Source of the DNA: Arenicola marina
Lineage: Eukaryota > Annelida > Polychaeta > Arenicolidae
Direction of reading: 5' to 3'
Assembly: GCA_964019135.1 (NCBI GenBank)
Contig: OZ025257.1
Location: forward strand, 25,652,352 to 25,716,351
DNA: 64,000 bases
Shown here: in pieces, positions 12,264 to 23,110 of the stretch
How the letters are laid out: every line of letters starts with the position of its first letter
How positions within the stretch are numbered: the first letter of the stretch is position 1
Made by a program: the position numbers and the translations under genes
Notes under the pieces: model-generated
The model's input: only the letters and a program-made list of their open reading frames with translations
Told to the model about the DNA's origin: nothing
The model's database searches: none

Positions 12264-15200
12264 AATGATATCGGGTGTAGGTAATGATATCGGGTGTAGG
12301 TAATGATATCGGGTGTAGGTAATGAGATCGGGTGTAGGTAATGATATCGTGTTTAGGTAATGATATCGGGTGTAGGTAATGATATCGTGTTTAGGTAATG
12401 ATATCGGGTGTAGGTAATGATATCGGGTGTAAATAATGATATCGGGTGTAGGTAATGATAACGGGTGTAGGTAATGATATCGGGTGTAGGTAATGACATC
12501 GGGTGTAGGTAATGAGATCGGGTGTAGGTAATGATATCGGGTGTAGGTAATGAGATCGGGTGTAGGTAATGATATCGGGTGTAGGTAATGATATCGTGTT
12601 TAGGTAATGATATCGGGTGTAGGTAATTATATCGGGTGTAGGTAATGATATCGGGTGTAGGTAATGATATCGTGTTTAGGTAATGATATCGGGTGTAGGT
12701 AATGATATCGGGTGTAGGTAATGATATCGGGTGTAGGTAATGATATCGGGTGTAGGTAATGATATCGTGTTTAGGTAATGATATCGGGTGTAGGTAATGA
12801 TATCGGGTGTAGGTAATGATATCGGGTGTAGGTAATGATATCGGATGTAGGTAATGATATCGTGTTTAGGTAATGATATCGGGTGTAGGCAATGATATCG
12901 GGTCTAGGTAATGATATCGGGTGTAGGTAATGATATCGGGTGTAGGTAATGATGTCGGGTGTAGGTAATGATATCGGGTGTAGGTAATGATATCAGGTGT
13001 AGAGGTAATTATATCGGGTGTAGGTAATAATATCGGGTGTAGGTAATGACATCGGGTGTAGGTAATGATATCGTGTGTAGGTAATGATATCGGGTGTCGG
13101 TAATGATATCGAGTGTAGGTAATGATATCGGGTGGAGGTAATGATATCGGGTGTAGGTAATGATATCAGGTGTAGGTAATGATATCGGGTGTAGGTAATG
13201 ATATCATGTTTAGGTAATGATATCGTGTCGAGGTAATGATATCGGGTGTAGGTAATGATATCGGGTGTAGGTAATGATATCGGGTTTAGGTAATGATATC
13301 GGGTGTCGGTAATGATATCGTGTTTAGGTAATGATATCGTGTTTAGGTAATGATATCGGGTGTAGGTAATGATATCGTGTTTAGGTAATGATATCGGGTG
13401 TAGGTAATGATATCGTGTTTAGGTAATGATATCGGGTGTAGGTAATGATATCGGGTGTAGGTAATGATATCGTGTTTAGGTAATGATATCGGGTGTAGGT
13501 AATTATATCGGGTGTAGGTAATGATATCGGGTGTAGGTAATGATATCGTGTTTAGGTAATGATATCGGGTGTAGGTAATGATATCGGGTGTAGGTAATGA
13601 TATCGGGTGTAGGTAATGATATCGGGTGTAGGTAATGATATCGTGTTTAGGTAATGATATCGGGTGTAGGTAATGATATCGGGTGTAGGTAATGATATCG
13701 GGTGTAGGTAATGATATCGGATGTAGGTAATGATATCGTGTTTAGGTAATGATATCGGGTGTAGGTAATGATATCGGGTGTAGGTAATGATATCGGGTGT
13801 AGGTAATGATATCGGGTGTAGGTAATGATATCGTGTTTAGGTAATGATATCGGGTGTAGGTAATTATATCGGGTGTAGGTAATGATATCGGGTGTAGGTA
13901 ATGATATCGTGTTTAGGTAATGATATCGGGTGTAGGTAATGATATCGGGTGTAGGTAATGATATCGGGTGTAGGTAATGATATCGGGTGTAGGTAATGAT
14001 ATCGTGTTTAGGTAATGATATCGGGTGTCGGTAATGATATCGGGTGTAGGTAATGATATCGGGTGTCGGTAATGATATCGGGTGTAGGTAATGATATCGG
14101 GTGTAGGTAATGATATCGGGTGTAGGTGATGATATCGGGTGTAGGTAATGATATCGGGTGTAGGTAATGATATCGGGTGTAGGTAATGATATCGGGTGTA
14201 GGTAATGATATCGTGTTTAGGTAATGATATCGTGTTTAGGTAATGATATCGGGTGTAGGTGATGATATCGGGTGTAGGTAATGATCTCGTGTTTAGGTAA
14301 TGATAACGGGTGTAGGTAATGATATCGGGTAGAGGTAATGATATCGGGTGTAGGTAATGATATTGGGTGTAGGTAATGATATCGTGTTTAGGTAATGATA
14401 TCGGGTGTAGGTAATGATATCGTGTTTAGGTAATGATATCGGGTGTAGGTAATGATATCGGGTGTAGGTAATGATATCGGGTGTAGGTAATGATATCGGG
14501 TGTAGGTAATGATATCGTGTTTAGGTAATGATATCGGGTGTAGGTAATGATATCGGGTGTAGGTAATGATATCGGGTGTAGGTAATGATATCGTGTTTAG
14601 GTAATGATATCGTGTTTAGGTAATGATATCGGGTTTAGGTAATGATATCGGGTGTAGGTAATGATATCGGGTGTATCGGGTGTAGGTAATGATATCGGGT
14701 GTAGGTAATGATATCGGGTGTAGGTAATGATATCGGGTGTAGGTAATGATATCGGGTGTAGGTAATGATATCGTGTTTAGGTAATGATATCGTGTTTAGG
14801 TAATGATATCGGGTGTAGGTAATGATATCGGGTGTAGGTAATGATATCGTGTTTAGGTAAAGATATCGGGTGTAGGTAATGATATCGGGTAGAGGTAATG
14901 ATATCGGGTGTAGGTAATGATATCGGGTGTAGGTAATGATATCGTGTGTAGGTAATGATATCGTGTTTAGGTAATGATATCGGGTGTAGGTAAGGATATG
15001 GGGTGTAGGTAATGATATGGTGTTTAGGTAATGATATCAGGTGTAGGTAATGATATCGGGTGTAGGTAATGATATCGGGTGTAGGTAATGATATCGGGTC
15101 TAGGTAATGATATCGGGTGTAGGTAATGATTTCAGGTGTAGGTAATGATATCGTGTTTAGTTAATGATATCGGGTGTAGGTAATGATATCGGGTGTAGGT

Positions 15201-15449
15201 AATGATATCGGGTGTAGGCAATGATATCGGGTGTAGGTAATGCTATCGGGTGTAGGTAATGATATCGTGTGTAGGTAATGATATCGGGTGTAGGTAATGA
15301 TATCGTGTTTAGGTAATGATATCGGGTGTAGGTAATGATATCGGGTGTAGGTAATGATATCGGGTGTAGGCAATGATATCGGGTGTAGGCAATGATATCG
15401 TGTTTAGGCAATGATATCGGGTGTAGGTAATGATATCGGGTGTAGGTAA
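12264..15449. repeat. 19-bp satellite array A2
   Basis: About 168 copies of the same monomer as A1. The switch from the 46-bp array is abrupt at about 12263, inside a shared GATAATGATATCGGG stretch. It contains one copy of the A1 higher-order core markers (GTAGGCAATG at about 12885, the AGAG 21-bp monomer at about 12998, ATCATGTTTAG at about 13203), so it shares ancestry with A1. Its last several hundred bases match the end of A1 at an offset of 5254 bp. Confidence 0.95.
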
Positions 15450-18303
15450 TCAGGTACTGAGGTAGTGTGATGGTAATGATACCGTATCTAGGTAATCAGG
15501 TAATGATGGAGTGTGATGGTAATGACACCGTATGTAGGTAATCAGGTAATGAGGTAGTGTGATGGTAATGATATCGTATGTAGGTAATCAGGTAATGAGG
15601 TAGTGTGATGGTAATGATACCGTATGTAGGTAATCAGGTACTGAGGTAATGTGATGGTAATGATACCGTATGTAGGTAATCAGGTAATGAGGTAGTGTGA
15701 TGGTAATGATACCGTATGTAGGGAATCAGGTAATGAGGTAGTGTGATGGTAATGATACCGTATGTAGGTACTCAGGTAATGATGTAGTGTGATGGTAATG
15801 ATGTAGTGTGATGGTAATGATACCGTATGTAGGTAATCAGGTAATGATGTAGTGTGATGATAATGATATCGTATGTAGGTAATCAGGTAATGAGGTAGTG
15901 TGATGGTAATGATATCATATGTAGGTAATCAGGTAATGACGTAGTGTGATGGTAATGATACCGTATGTGGGTAATCAGGTAATGATGTAGTGTGATGGTA
16001 ATTATACCGTATGTAGGTAATCAGGTAATGAGGTAGTGTGATGGTAATGATACCGTATGTAGGTAATCAGGTAATGATGTAGTGTAATGGTAATGATACC
16101 GTATGTGGGTAATCAGGTAATGATGTAGTGTGATGGTAATTATACCGTATGTGGGTAATCAGGTAATGATGTAGTGTGATGGTAATCATACCGTATGTAG
16201 GTAATCAGGTAATGAGGTAGTGTGATGGTAATTATACCGTATGTAGGTAATCAGGTAATGAGGTAGTGTGATGGTAATGATACCGTATGTAGGTAATCAG
16301 GTAATGATGTAGTGTAATGGTAATTATACCGTATGTAGGTAATCAGGTAATGAGGTAGTGTGATGTTAATGATACCGTATGTAGGTAATCAGGTAATGAT
16401 GTAGTGTGTTGGTAATTATACCGTATGTAGGTAATCAGGTAATGATGTAGTGTGATGGTAATGATACCGTATGTAGGTAATCAGGTAATGATACCGTATG
16501 TAGGTAATCAGGTAATGATACCGTATGTAGGTAATCAGGTAATGATGTAGTGTGATGGTAATGATACCGTATGTAGGTAATCAGGTAATGACATCGTGTG
16601 ATGGTAATGATACCGTATGTAGGTAATCAGGTAATGATGTAGTGTGATGGTAATGATACCGTATGTAGATAATCAGGTAATGACATAGTGTGATGGTAAT
16701 GATACCGTATGTAGGTAATCAGGTAATGAGGTAGAGTGATGGTAATGTTACCGTTCGTAGGTAATCAGGTAATGAGGTAGTGTGATAGTAATGATACCGT
16801 ATGTAGGTAATAAGGTAATGAGGTGGTGTAATGGTAATGATACCGTATGTAGGTAATCAGGTAATGAGGTAGTGTGATGGTAATGATACCGTATGTAGGT
16901 AATCAGGTAATGATGTAGTGTGATGGTAATGATACCGTATGTAGGTAATCAGGTAATGATGTGGTGTGATGGTAATGATACCGTATGTAGGTAATCAGGT
17001 AATGAGGTAGTGTGATGATAATGATGTCGTATGTAGGTAATCCGGTGATGAGGTAGTGTGATGGTAATGATACCGTATGTAGGTAATCAGGTACTGAGGT
17101 AGTGTGATGGTAATGATACCGTATGTAGGTAATCAGGTAATGATGTAGTGTGATGGTAATTATACCGTATGTAGGTAATCAGGTAATGAGGTAGTGTGAT
17201 GGTAATGATACCGTATGTAGGTAATCAGGTAATGATGTAGTGTGATGGTAATGATTCCGTATGTAGGTAATCAGGTAATGATGTGGTGTGATGGTAATGA
17301 TACCGTATGTAGGTAATCAGGTAATGATGTAGTGTGATGGTAATGATACCGTATGTAGGTAATCAGGTAATGATACCGTATGTAGGTAATCAGGTAATGA
17401 TGTAGTGTGATGGTAATGATACCGTATGTAGGTAATCAGGTAATGATATAGTGTGATGGTAATGATACCGTATGTAGGTAATCAGGTAATGATGTAGTGT
17501 GATGGTAATGATATCGTATGTAGGTAATCAGGTAATGAGGTAGAGTGATGGTAATGATACCGTATGTAGGTAATCAGGTAATGAGGTAGTGTGATGGTAA
17601 TGATACCGTATGTAGGTAATCAGGTAATGAGGTGGTGTAATGGTAATGATACCGTATGTAGGTAATCAGGTAATGAGGTAGTGTGATGGTAATGATACCG
17701 TATGTAGGTAATCAGGTAATGATGTAGTGTGATGGTAATGATTCCGTATGTAGGTAATCAGGTAATGATGTGGTGTGATGGTAATGATACCGTATGTAGG
17801 TAATCAGGTAATGAGGTAGTGTGATGGTAATGATATCGTATGTAGGTAATAAGGTAATGAGGTGGTGTAATGGTAATGATACCGTATGTAGGTAATCAGG
17901 TAATGAGGTAGTGTGATGGTAATGATACCGTATGTAGGTAATCAGGTAATGATGTAGTGTGATGGTAATGATACCGTATGTAGGTAATCAGGTAATGAAG
18001 TAGTGTGATGGTAATGATGTCGTATGTAGGTACTCAGGTAATGAGGTAGTGTGATGGTAATGATACCGTATGTAGGTAATCAGCTAATGATGTAGTTTGA
18101 TGGTAATGATACCGTATGTTGGTAATCAGGTAATGACATAGTGTGATGGTAATGATACCGTATGTAGGTAATCAGGTAATGAGGTAGTGTGATGCTAATG
18201 ATACCGTATGTAGGTAATTAGGTAATGAGATAGTGTGATGGTAATGATACCGTATGTAGGTAATGAGGTAATGAGGTAATGTGATGGTAATGATACCGTA
18301 TAT
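15450..18303. repeat. 46-bp satellite array B2
   Basis: About 62 copies of the 46-bp unit described for B1. The junction with A2 has the same sequence as the A1/B1 junction, including GTACTGAGG and GATGGAGTGTG, displaced by 5254 bp. It ends at GTATATGTCGGTAAACATGG, where the complex spacer begins. The last units lose the 8-bp block and are more diverged, as is common at array edges. Confidence 0.95.
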
Positions 18304-19171
18304 GTCGGTAAACATGGTGTCCAGGAGAATCTACCAGTAACTGTAAATGCGTGTTCTGTGTATATTGGAGAGTGAATTAGTTCGACTTGCCATGCCATGA
18401 TAAAAGGACACTACTTCACTATCCAGTATCTGTAACAAGATTTCGCATGCTGAAACGGACCTTTAACTTTCACTTGACTTAACTCATTCTCTATTAAATA
18501 AGAGTTCCAGACATAGCATACCTGATTTAAATGCCTGAGGGTTCCTGACGCATTCGGGGTCATGCTAGGCGTAGGCAATAACTTAGCCGAAGTCTTAGTT
18601 AGCTGGCAATCCAATTGTACTTTACCGGGGGTTTGACGACCTCGAGACGAAATCCCTGATTGGGATGTGCCATTACTGCAAACAAGGATCAATGACACTC
18701 TTTAGATGCCAAAACTTGTGCGGAGGAGACCTGGGCGAGGAGGCATGCACCACACAGACAGTCAATAAAAGCCCAGCAATGAGATGGTCGACCTTGGGTC
18801 CGTGGCGTTGTAACGGCTCCTAATGGCCCCAGGGTGAGCGGAAAGCGTTGGGATTTACACCTCCGCAGTCAGCGCTGGATCCCTATATATAAAGACAATG
18901 AATGTAAATCGTCCTTCATGTGGTTAAGGCCTCTGATCCATTCTGTGCTCCTCTGATGAAGTAGCCAAAGATAGAGTGATGGTCGCATTAACACATAGCG
19001 TAATTAATGTACCTTATTAGCAGCAAGGGGGTTGTGAAGAGTTACTTGTGACAGTCAACACAATTTATCTCCTCGATTTCCATTTAGATTTTTCGCATGG
19101 GTGGGTGACTGGCTATGGGCCATTAGAGTATCACTCCCCGATCAATATATGCCTAGGCGCTGGTCAATATC
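18304..19171. other. Low-copy sequence without a recognisable gene (copy 1)
   Basis: This stretch is non-repetitive. A minus-strand frame (18411-18698) exists but is shifted in copy 2 by loss of one G in a GGGGG run, and the two copies differ at about eleven sites in 840 bp, so I do not regard it as coding. A TATA-like CTATATATAAAG lies at about 18884-18895. In copy 2 it reads GTATATATAAAG, and no gene is recognisable downstream. Confidence 0.6.
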
Positions 19172-20070
19172 TTAGAATATTATGTCTCTGTTCAACAAGT
19201 ATGTGGGTTACATGTTTTAATATCACTTCTCAGTTCAACAAGGGTGGAGTGACATGTTAAATCACTTCACTGTTCAACAAGTGTGGGGTTGACATGTTAG
19301 AATATCACTTTTCTCTGCAACAAGTGTGGGTGTGTCATGTTATAATATCACTTCATTGTTCAACAAGTGTGGGGCGACATGTTATAATATCACTTCTCTG
19401 TTCAACAAGTGTGACGGTGACATGTTGGAATAACACTTCTCCGCTCAACGGGTGTGAGGTGACATGTTAGAATATCACTTCTCTGTTTAACAAGTGCGGG
19501 TGACATGTTATAATATCACTTCTCTGTCATACAGGTGTGGGGTGACATGTTATAATATCCCTTCTCTGTTTAACACGTGCGGGTGACATGATATAATATC
19601 ACTTCTCGGTTCTACAGGTGTGGGGTGACATGTTATAATATCCCTTCTCTGTTTAACAAGTGCGGGTGATATGTCATAATATCACTTCACTGTTCAACAA
19701 GTGTGGGGTGACATGTTATAATATCACTTCACTGTTCAACAAGTGCGGGTGTCATGTCATAATATCACTTCACTGTTCAACAAGTGTGGGGTGACATGTT
19801 ATAATATCACTTCACTGTTCAACAAGTGTGGGTGACATGTTATAATATCCCTTCACTGTTTAACAAGTGTGAGGTGACATGTTAGAATATCACTTCTCTG
19901 TTTAACAAGTGCGGGTGACATGTTATAATATCACTTCTGTGTCGTACAGGTGTGGGGTGACATGTTATAATATCACTTCTGTGTTCTACAGGTGTGGGGT
20001 GACATGTTATAATATCACTTCTCTGTTCAACAAGTGCGACGATGACATGTTAGAATATCACTTCCCAATG
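19172..20070. repeat. 42-bp minisatellite (copy 1)
   Basis: About 21 degenerate units of 41-42 bp. Each is built from TCACTTCTCTGTTCAACAAG, then TGTGGGGTGACATGTTATAATA. Each unit contains a partial inverted repeat, GTGA...TTATAA...TCAC. 42-bp units keep frame with 14 codons, so short plus-strand frames (repeated GVTCYNITSVFYRC) arise, but 41-bp units break them. Copy 2 has two units fewer. Confidence 0.92.
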
Positions 20071-20729
20071 CAACACGTTTTTGGACATGTTTTTACATCG
20101 CATGTCTGATCAAGCGGTCTGTAGGCGGGAGAAAGGTCCTTGCACAATGCTTGAAAATCTGGAACAAAGCCACTTAATTTTCCAGTATAAACCACCTAAG
20201 TGAAATGATTTATCCATTTCCGTTTTGCTTTTCATCCAATTTACTTAAATTTTTGTAACACGCATTAGGGCCGAAAAGTGACAATTACAAATCAGCAAGC
20301 TATGCACAATGGCACTTTGCCAGGGGAAAAAAACCCCGGCCAACGACGGTCGGAGGAGTTTCTCGTTAAACCTTTAGCGTGATCCGGGGAATGGATATCC
20401 CAACTATGGCTGGTGTATAGGGGCAGAGATGAAAGGTTCAGGTTGGCTAGCAGCGCCGCCACAGAATAAATAACCGATAGATTTGCTACCGATTTACATT
20501 GCGGAAAACATCTCTTTTCAGTGTGTCGCTAAATTGCCGTGTCTGACGGAGGGCACGTACACGCACACGCCAACTTCCCAAAACAAACGACGGGGATTGA
20601 GAGGAATGAAGGATTGGAAGAACAAATGTTTTTATGGCATCTTTTTGCACACATGGGCTAAATAGGCCAATGGACCTCCTAATATAATCAGACGTGAAAC
20701 AATGTGCAGACTGCGATGCCATGCGCAGG
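20071..20729. other. Low-copy sequence without a recognisable gene (copy 1)
   Basis: I see no gene or element here. The stretch differs from copy 2 at about a dozen positions, including changes around a poly-A run near 20325-20340. It is the most diverged part of the duplicated spacer. Confidence 0.5.
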
Positions 20730-20880
20730 AAGTCTTCTGGTTTAGTCGGTAAGCAGGCTGAGCCGCATACCAACAGGTTGTGGGTTGAACCCTGCAGTCG
20801 ACATCGGGGACATACTCACCCAGCCGGTGCGCCAGTACTTCACCTGCCCCCCCCCCCCGCCCCCTCTTCGTTCAGGTTAT
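20730..20880 (+). mobile_element. tRNA-derived SINE-like fragment (copy 1)
   Basis: An A-box-like TGGTTTAGTCGGTAAG starts at 20738 and a B-box-like GGGTTGAACCC lies at 20782-20792. The spacing is that of an internal RNA polymerase III promoter. A cloverleaf does not fold convincingly, so this is tRNA-derived rather than a tRNA gene. It is followed by a C-rich tail (poly-C at about 20846-20862) that is longer in copy 2. The 3' boundary is uncertain. Confidence 0.4.
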
Positions 20881-20997
20881 GTTTCATGCGCCTGAAAACA
20901 TTTGATTTCGGATGGTGCGAATTTTATTGAAGATGGAAGTCAGGTTTGGTGGGTCATGACCCGATGGCTTCTCTGGGAAGCGACGCGGGTAACAGGC

Positions 20998-22014
20998 TAG
21001 GGGCTGGGGGCTGAGGGCTGGAGTGGAGGGTGGGGCTGGGTGACTGGGCTCTGTGGACTTGAGGCTCGGGGTCTCGGGGCTGGAGGGCTGGGGGCTGTGA
21101 GCTGGAGGCTGTGAGCTGGGGCTGTAAGCTGGGGGCAGGGGACTGGGGGATTGGGGGATGGGGGCTGGTGGCTGGGGGGCTGGGGGCTAGGGGCTGGGAG
21201 CTGGTGAGCTGAGTGGCTGGGGGCTGGGGGCTGGGGGCTGGGGCCTGGGGGCTGGGGGCTGGGAGTTGGTGGCTGGGGGCTGGGAGCTGGGAGCTGGGAG
21301 CTGGTGAGCTGGGGGGCTGGGGGCTGGGGGCTGGGGGCTGGGGGCTGGGGGCTGAGAGCTGGGAGCTGGGAATCTGGAAGCTGGGGGCTGGGAGCTGGGA
21401 GCTGGGGAGCTGGGAGGCTGGGAGGCTGGGGGCTTGGGCTGAGGGCTGGGGGCTGGTGCTGAGGGCTGGGGGCTGGGGGCTGGGGGCTGGGGGCTGGGGG
21501 CTGGGGGCTGGGGGCTGGGGGCTGGGGCTGGGAGCTGGGAGCTGGGGAGCTGGGAGGCTGGGAGGCTGGGGGGCTTGGGCTGAGGGCTGGGGGCTGGGGG
21601 CTGGGGGCTGGGGGCTGGGGGCTGAGGGATGGGGGCTGGGGGCTGGGGGCTGGGGGCTGGGGGCTGGGAGCTGGGGAGATGGGGGCTGGGAGCTGGGAGC
21701 TGGGGACCGGACTCGCAGTGCCGATAGACCGATGTACAGGTCGGATGGGGGCTAGTGGCTGGGGGCCGGGGGCTGGGGGCTAGGAGCTGGTGAGCTGAGT
21801 GGCTGGGGGCTGGGGCCTGGGCAGCTGGGAGGCTGGGAGGCTGGGGGGCTTGGGCTGAGGGCTGAGGGCTGGTGCTGAGGGCTGGGGGCTGAGGACTGGG
21901 GGCTGGGGGCTGGGGGCTGGGGGCTGGGGATGGAGGCTGGAGGCTGGGGGCTGGGGGCTAGGGACTGGGGGCTTGGGCTTGGGGCTGGGGGCTGGGGGCT
22001 AGGGGCTGGACTGG
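20998..22014. repeat. (CTGGGGG)n G-rich minisatellite, G-quadruplex-prone (copy 1)
   Basis: About 1 kb built from the 7-bp unit CTGGGGG with variants CTGGGAG, CTGAGGG, CTTGGG and CTGGTG. Long stretches have runs of five G separated by two bases, a textbook G-quadruplex pattern on the plus strand. An embedded non-repeat tag (ACTCGCAGTGCCGATAGACC) occurs at about 21711 and again at about 22016. This indicates that the array itself was duplicated internally. All frames are open on both strands because of composition (GWGLGAG and PSPQPPA repeats), and I do not call these proteins. Confidence 0.95.
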
Positions 22015-22270
22015 ACTCGCAGTGCCGATAGACCGATGTACAGAGGTCGATAGGCCCTCTCTGCCAGGCCACAACGCCACGATTAATGCAATGAGACCGA
22101 GAGCCACTGTCTTGCCCGGTCCTCCCACCTACCCGCACCACCCAAACCCCTTACCGACGTGACATCCCTATAGGCCACATTTACCCTCGGAAATGATCTA
22201 TCTTTGGACTGTGCCCATGTGCTACCCCCATAACCTTACGCGACCCCTACCCCTATGCTACCCTATAAGG

Positions 22271-22522
22271 GTCCTGGTGTTTACAGTCCGCCGTGTGGCA
22301 GCATCGGTCTCCATTCGGGTCCTGGTGTTTTCAGTCCGCCATGTGGGAGCACCGGTCTCCATCCGGGTCCTGGTGTTTCCAGTCCGCCGTGTAGGAGCAC
22401 CGGTCTCCATCCGGGTCCTGGTGTTTTTAGTCCGCCTTGTAGGAGCAGCGGTCTCCATCCGGGTCCTGGTGTCCCGGGTCTGCCGTATGGCAGCACCGGT
22501 CTCCATCCGGATCCTGGTGTCA
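22271..22522. repeat. 48-bp minisatellite (copy 1)
   Basis: Just over five units of 48 bp, each with GTCCTGGTGTTTTCAGTCCG, then CCGTGTAGGAGCACC, then GGTCTCCATCCGG. Because 48 is divisible by 3, frames stay open across it on both strands (for example VLVFPVRRVGAPVSIR). The flanks give no support for a gene. Confidence 0.92.
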
Positions 22523-22760
22523 TTGCTTCTTCTTGTCTATCGCTTCGCACTCTGTCTGTGCCCCTGCCTCAGTCTGTGGTTCTCTCTTTGGGTCTGTATC
22601 CGTGTGCCTGTCCTTGTCTCTATCTGTCTAGGTCTCTTTGTCTATGTCTGTCTCTCTTGTCTCTGTATGTGTCTGTCTTTCTCATTTCTCCTGTTTCTTG
22701 GTGCTTCTTTCTCTCGCGTTCTCTCCCTCCCTCTCTCGCTCTCTATTTCGAGTTCCTTGA
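22523..22760. repeat. Pyrimidine-rich TCTG/TCTC low-complexity tract (copy 1)
   Basis: This is a degenerate run of TCTGTCT, TCTCTC and CTCCCTC following the 48-bp array. The strand is strongly asymmetric (pyrimidines on plus). No gene is visible. Confidence 0.7.
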
Positions 22761-22879
22761 GACTCATGTCTTCCTCTTAGGGTGCTTTTATGCCATTGTC
22801 TCATTCGATTACCATCCCATCGAGTTTTAGCCCCCGACTCTCCCCGAAGAATTCTTTCTTTATCGCTTCCCGCCATCAT

Positions 22880-23110
22880 TTTGTTTGCATATGTCCCGCT
22901 TAAAACCGTTACAACCAGATAGAGGTATTTGCAGCCCGGGCGGGGGGGAGGCGCTATTATACAAATCTGAGGTGGGGGGGGGGTTCGCGGGTTCCTTGAT
23001 ATGCCTAAGAGAGCGAACATTTGTGATGAAAAAGATACCCCTACAGGGGGGGTATTGTAAAACTTGCAAACCCACCAAGGTATTAAGTCCCCCCCACCCG
23101 GGGTTTGCAG
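22880..23110 (-). repeat. Dispersed repeat, inverted relative of 28885-29095 (copy 1)
   Basis: The reverse complement aligns by eye with 28885-29095. Shared blocks are GCAAGTTTTA/GCGAGTTTTA, TCTTTTTCATCACAAATGT/CCTTTTTCATCTCAAATGT, AACCCGC, and CAGATTTGTATAATAGCGCC/CAGATTTGTGTAACAGTGCC, each beside C-rich runs. This looks like two old insertions of one non-autonomous element in opposite orientations. No terminal repeats could be fixed. Confidence 0.6.

Noticed and set aside
10197..18303. Possible telomeric or subtelomeric repeat
   Set aside because: No TTAGGG-type hexamer array is present. The units are 46 and 19 bp. Chromosomal position cannot be read from this window.
18884..18895. TATA box (CTATATATAAAG) as a promoter
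   Set aside because: No transcribed unit can be recognised downstream and the element is altered in copy 2. The match is short and common in AT-rich DNA.
21213..21755. Plus-strand Gly/Trp/Leu-rich and minus-strand Pro/Ser/Gln-rich proteins (including a 246-residue frame at 48900-49640)
   Set aside because: These are translations of the (CTGGGGG)n array, which is open on both strands because of composition. No flanking gene structure was found.
22193..22780. Plus-strand 195- and 191-residue frames and minus-strand repeats over the 48-bp array
   Set aside because: 48 is divisible by 3, so frames remain open by chance through the array and the pyrimidine tract. Several overlapping frames on both strands are equally long.
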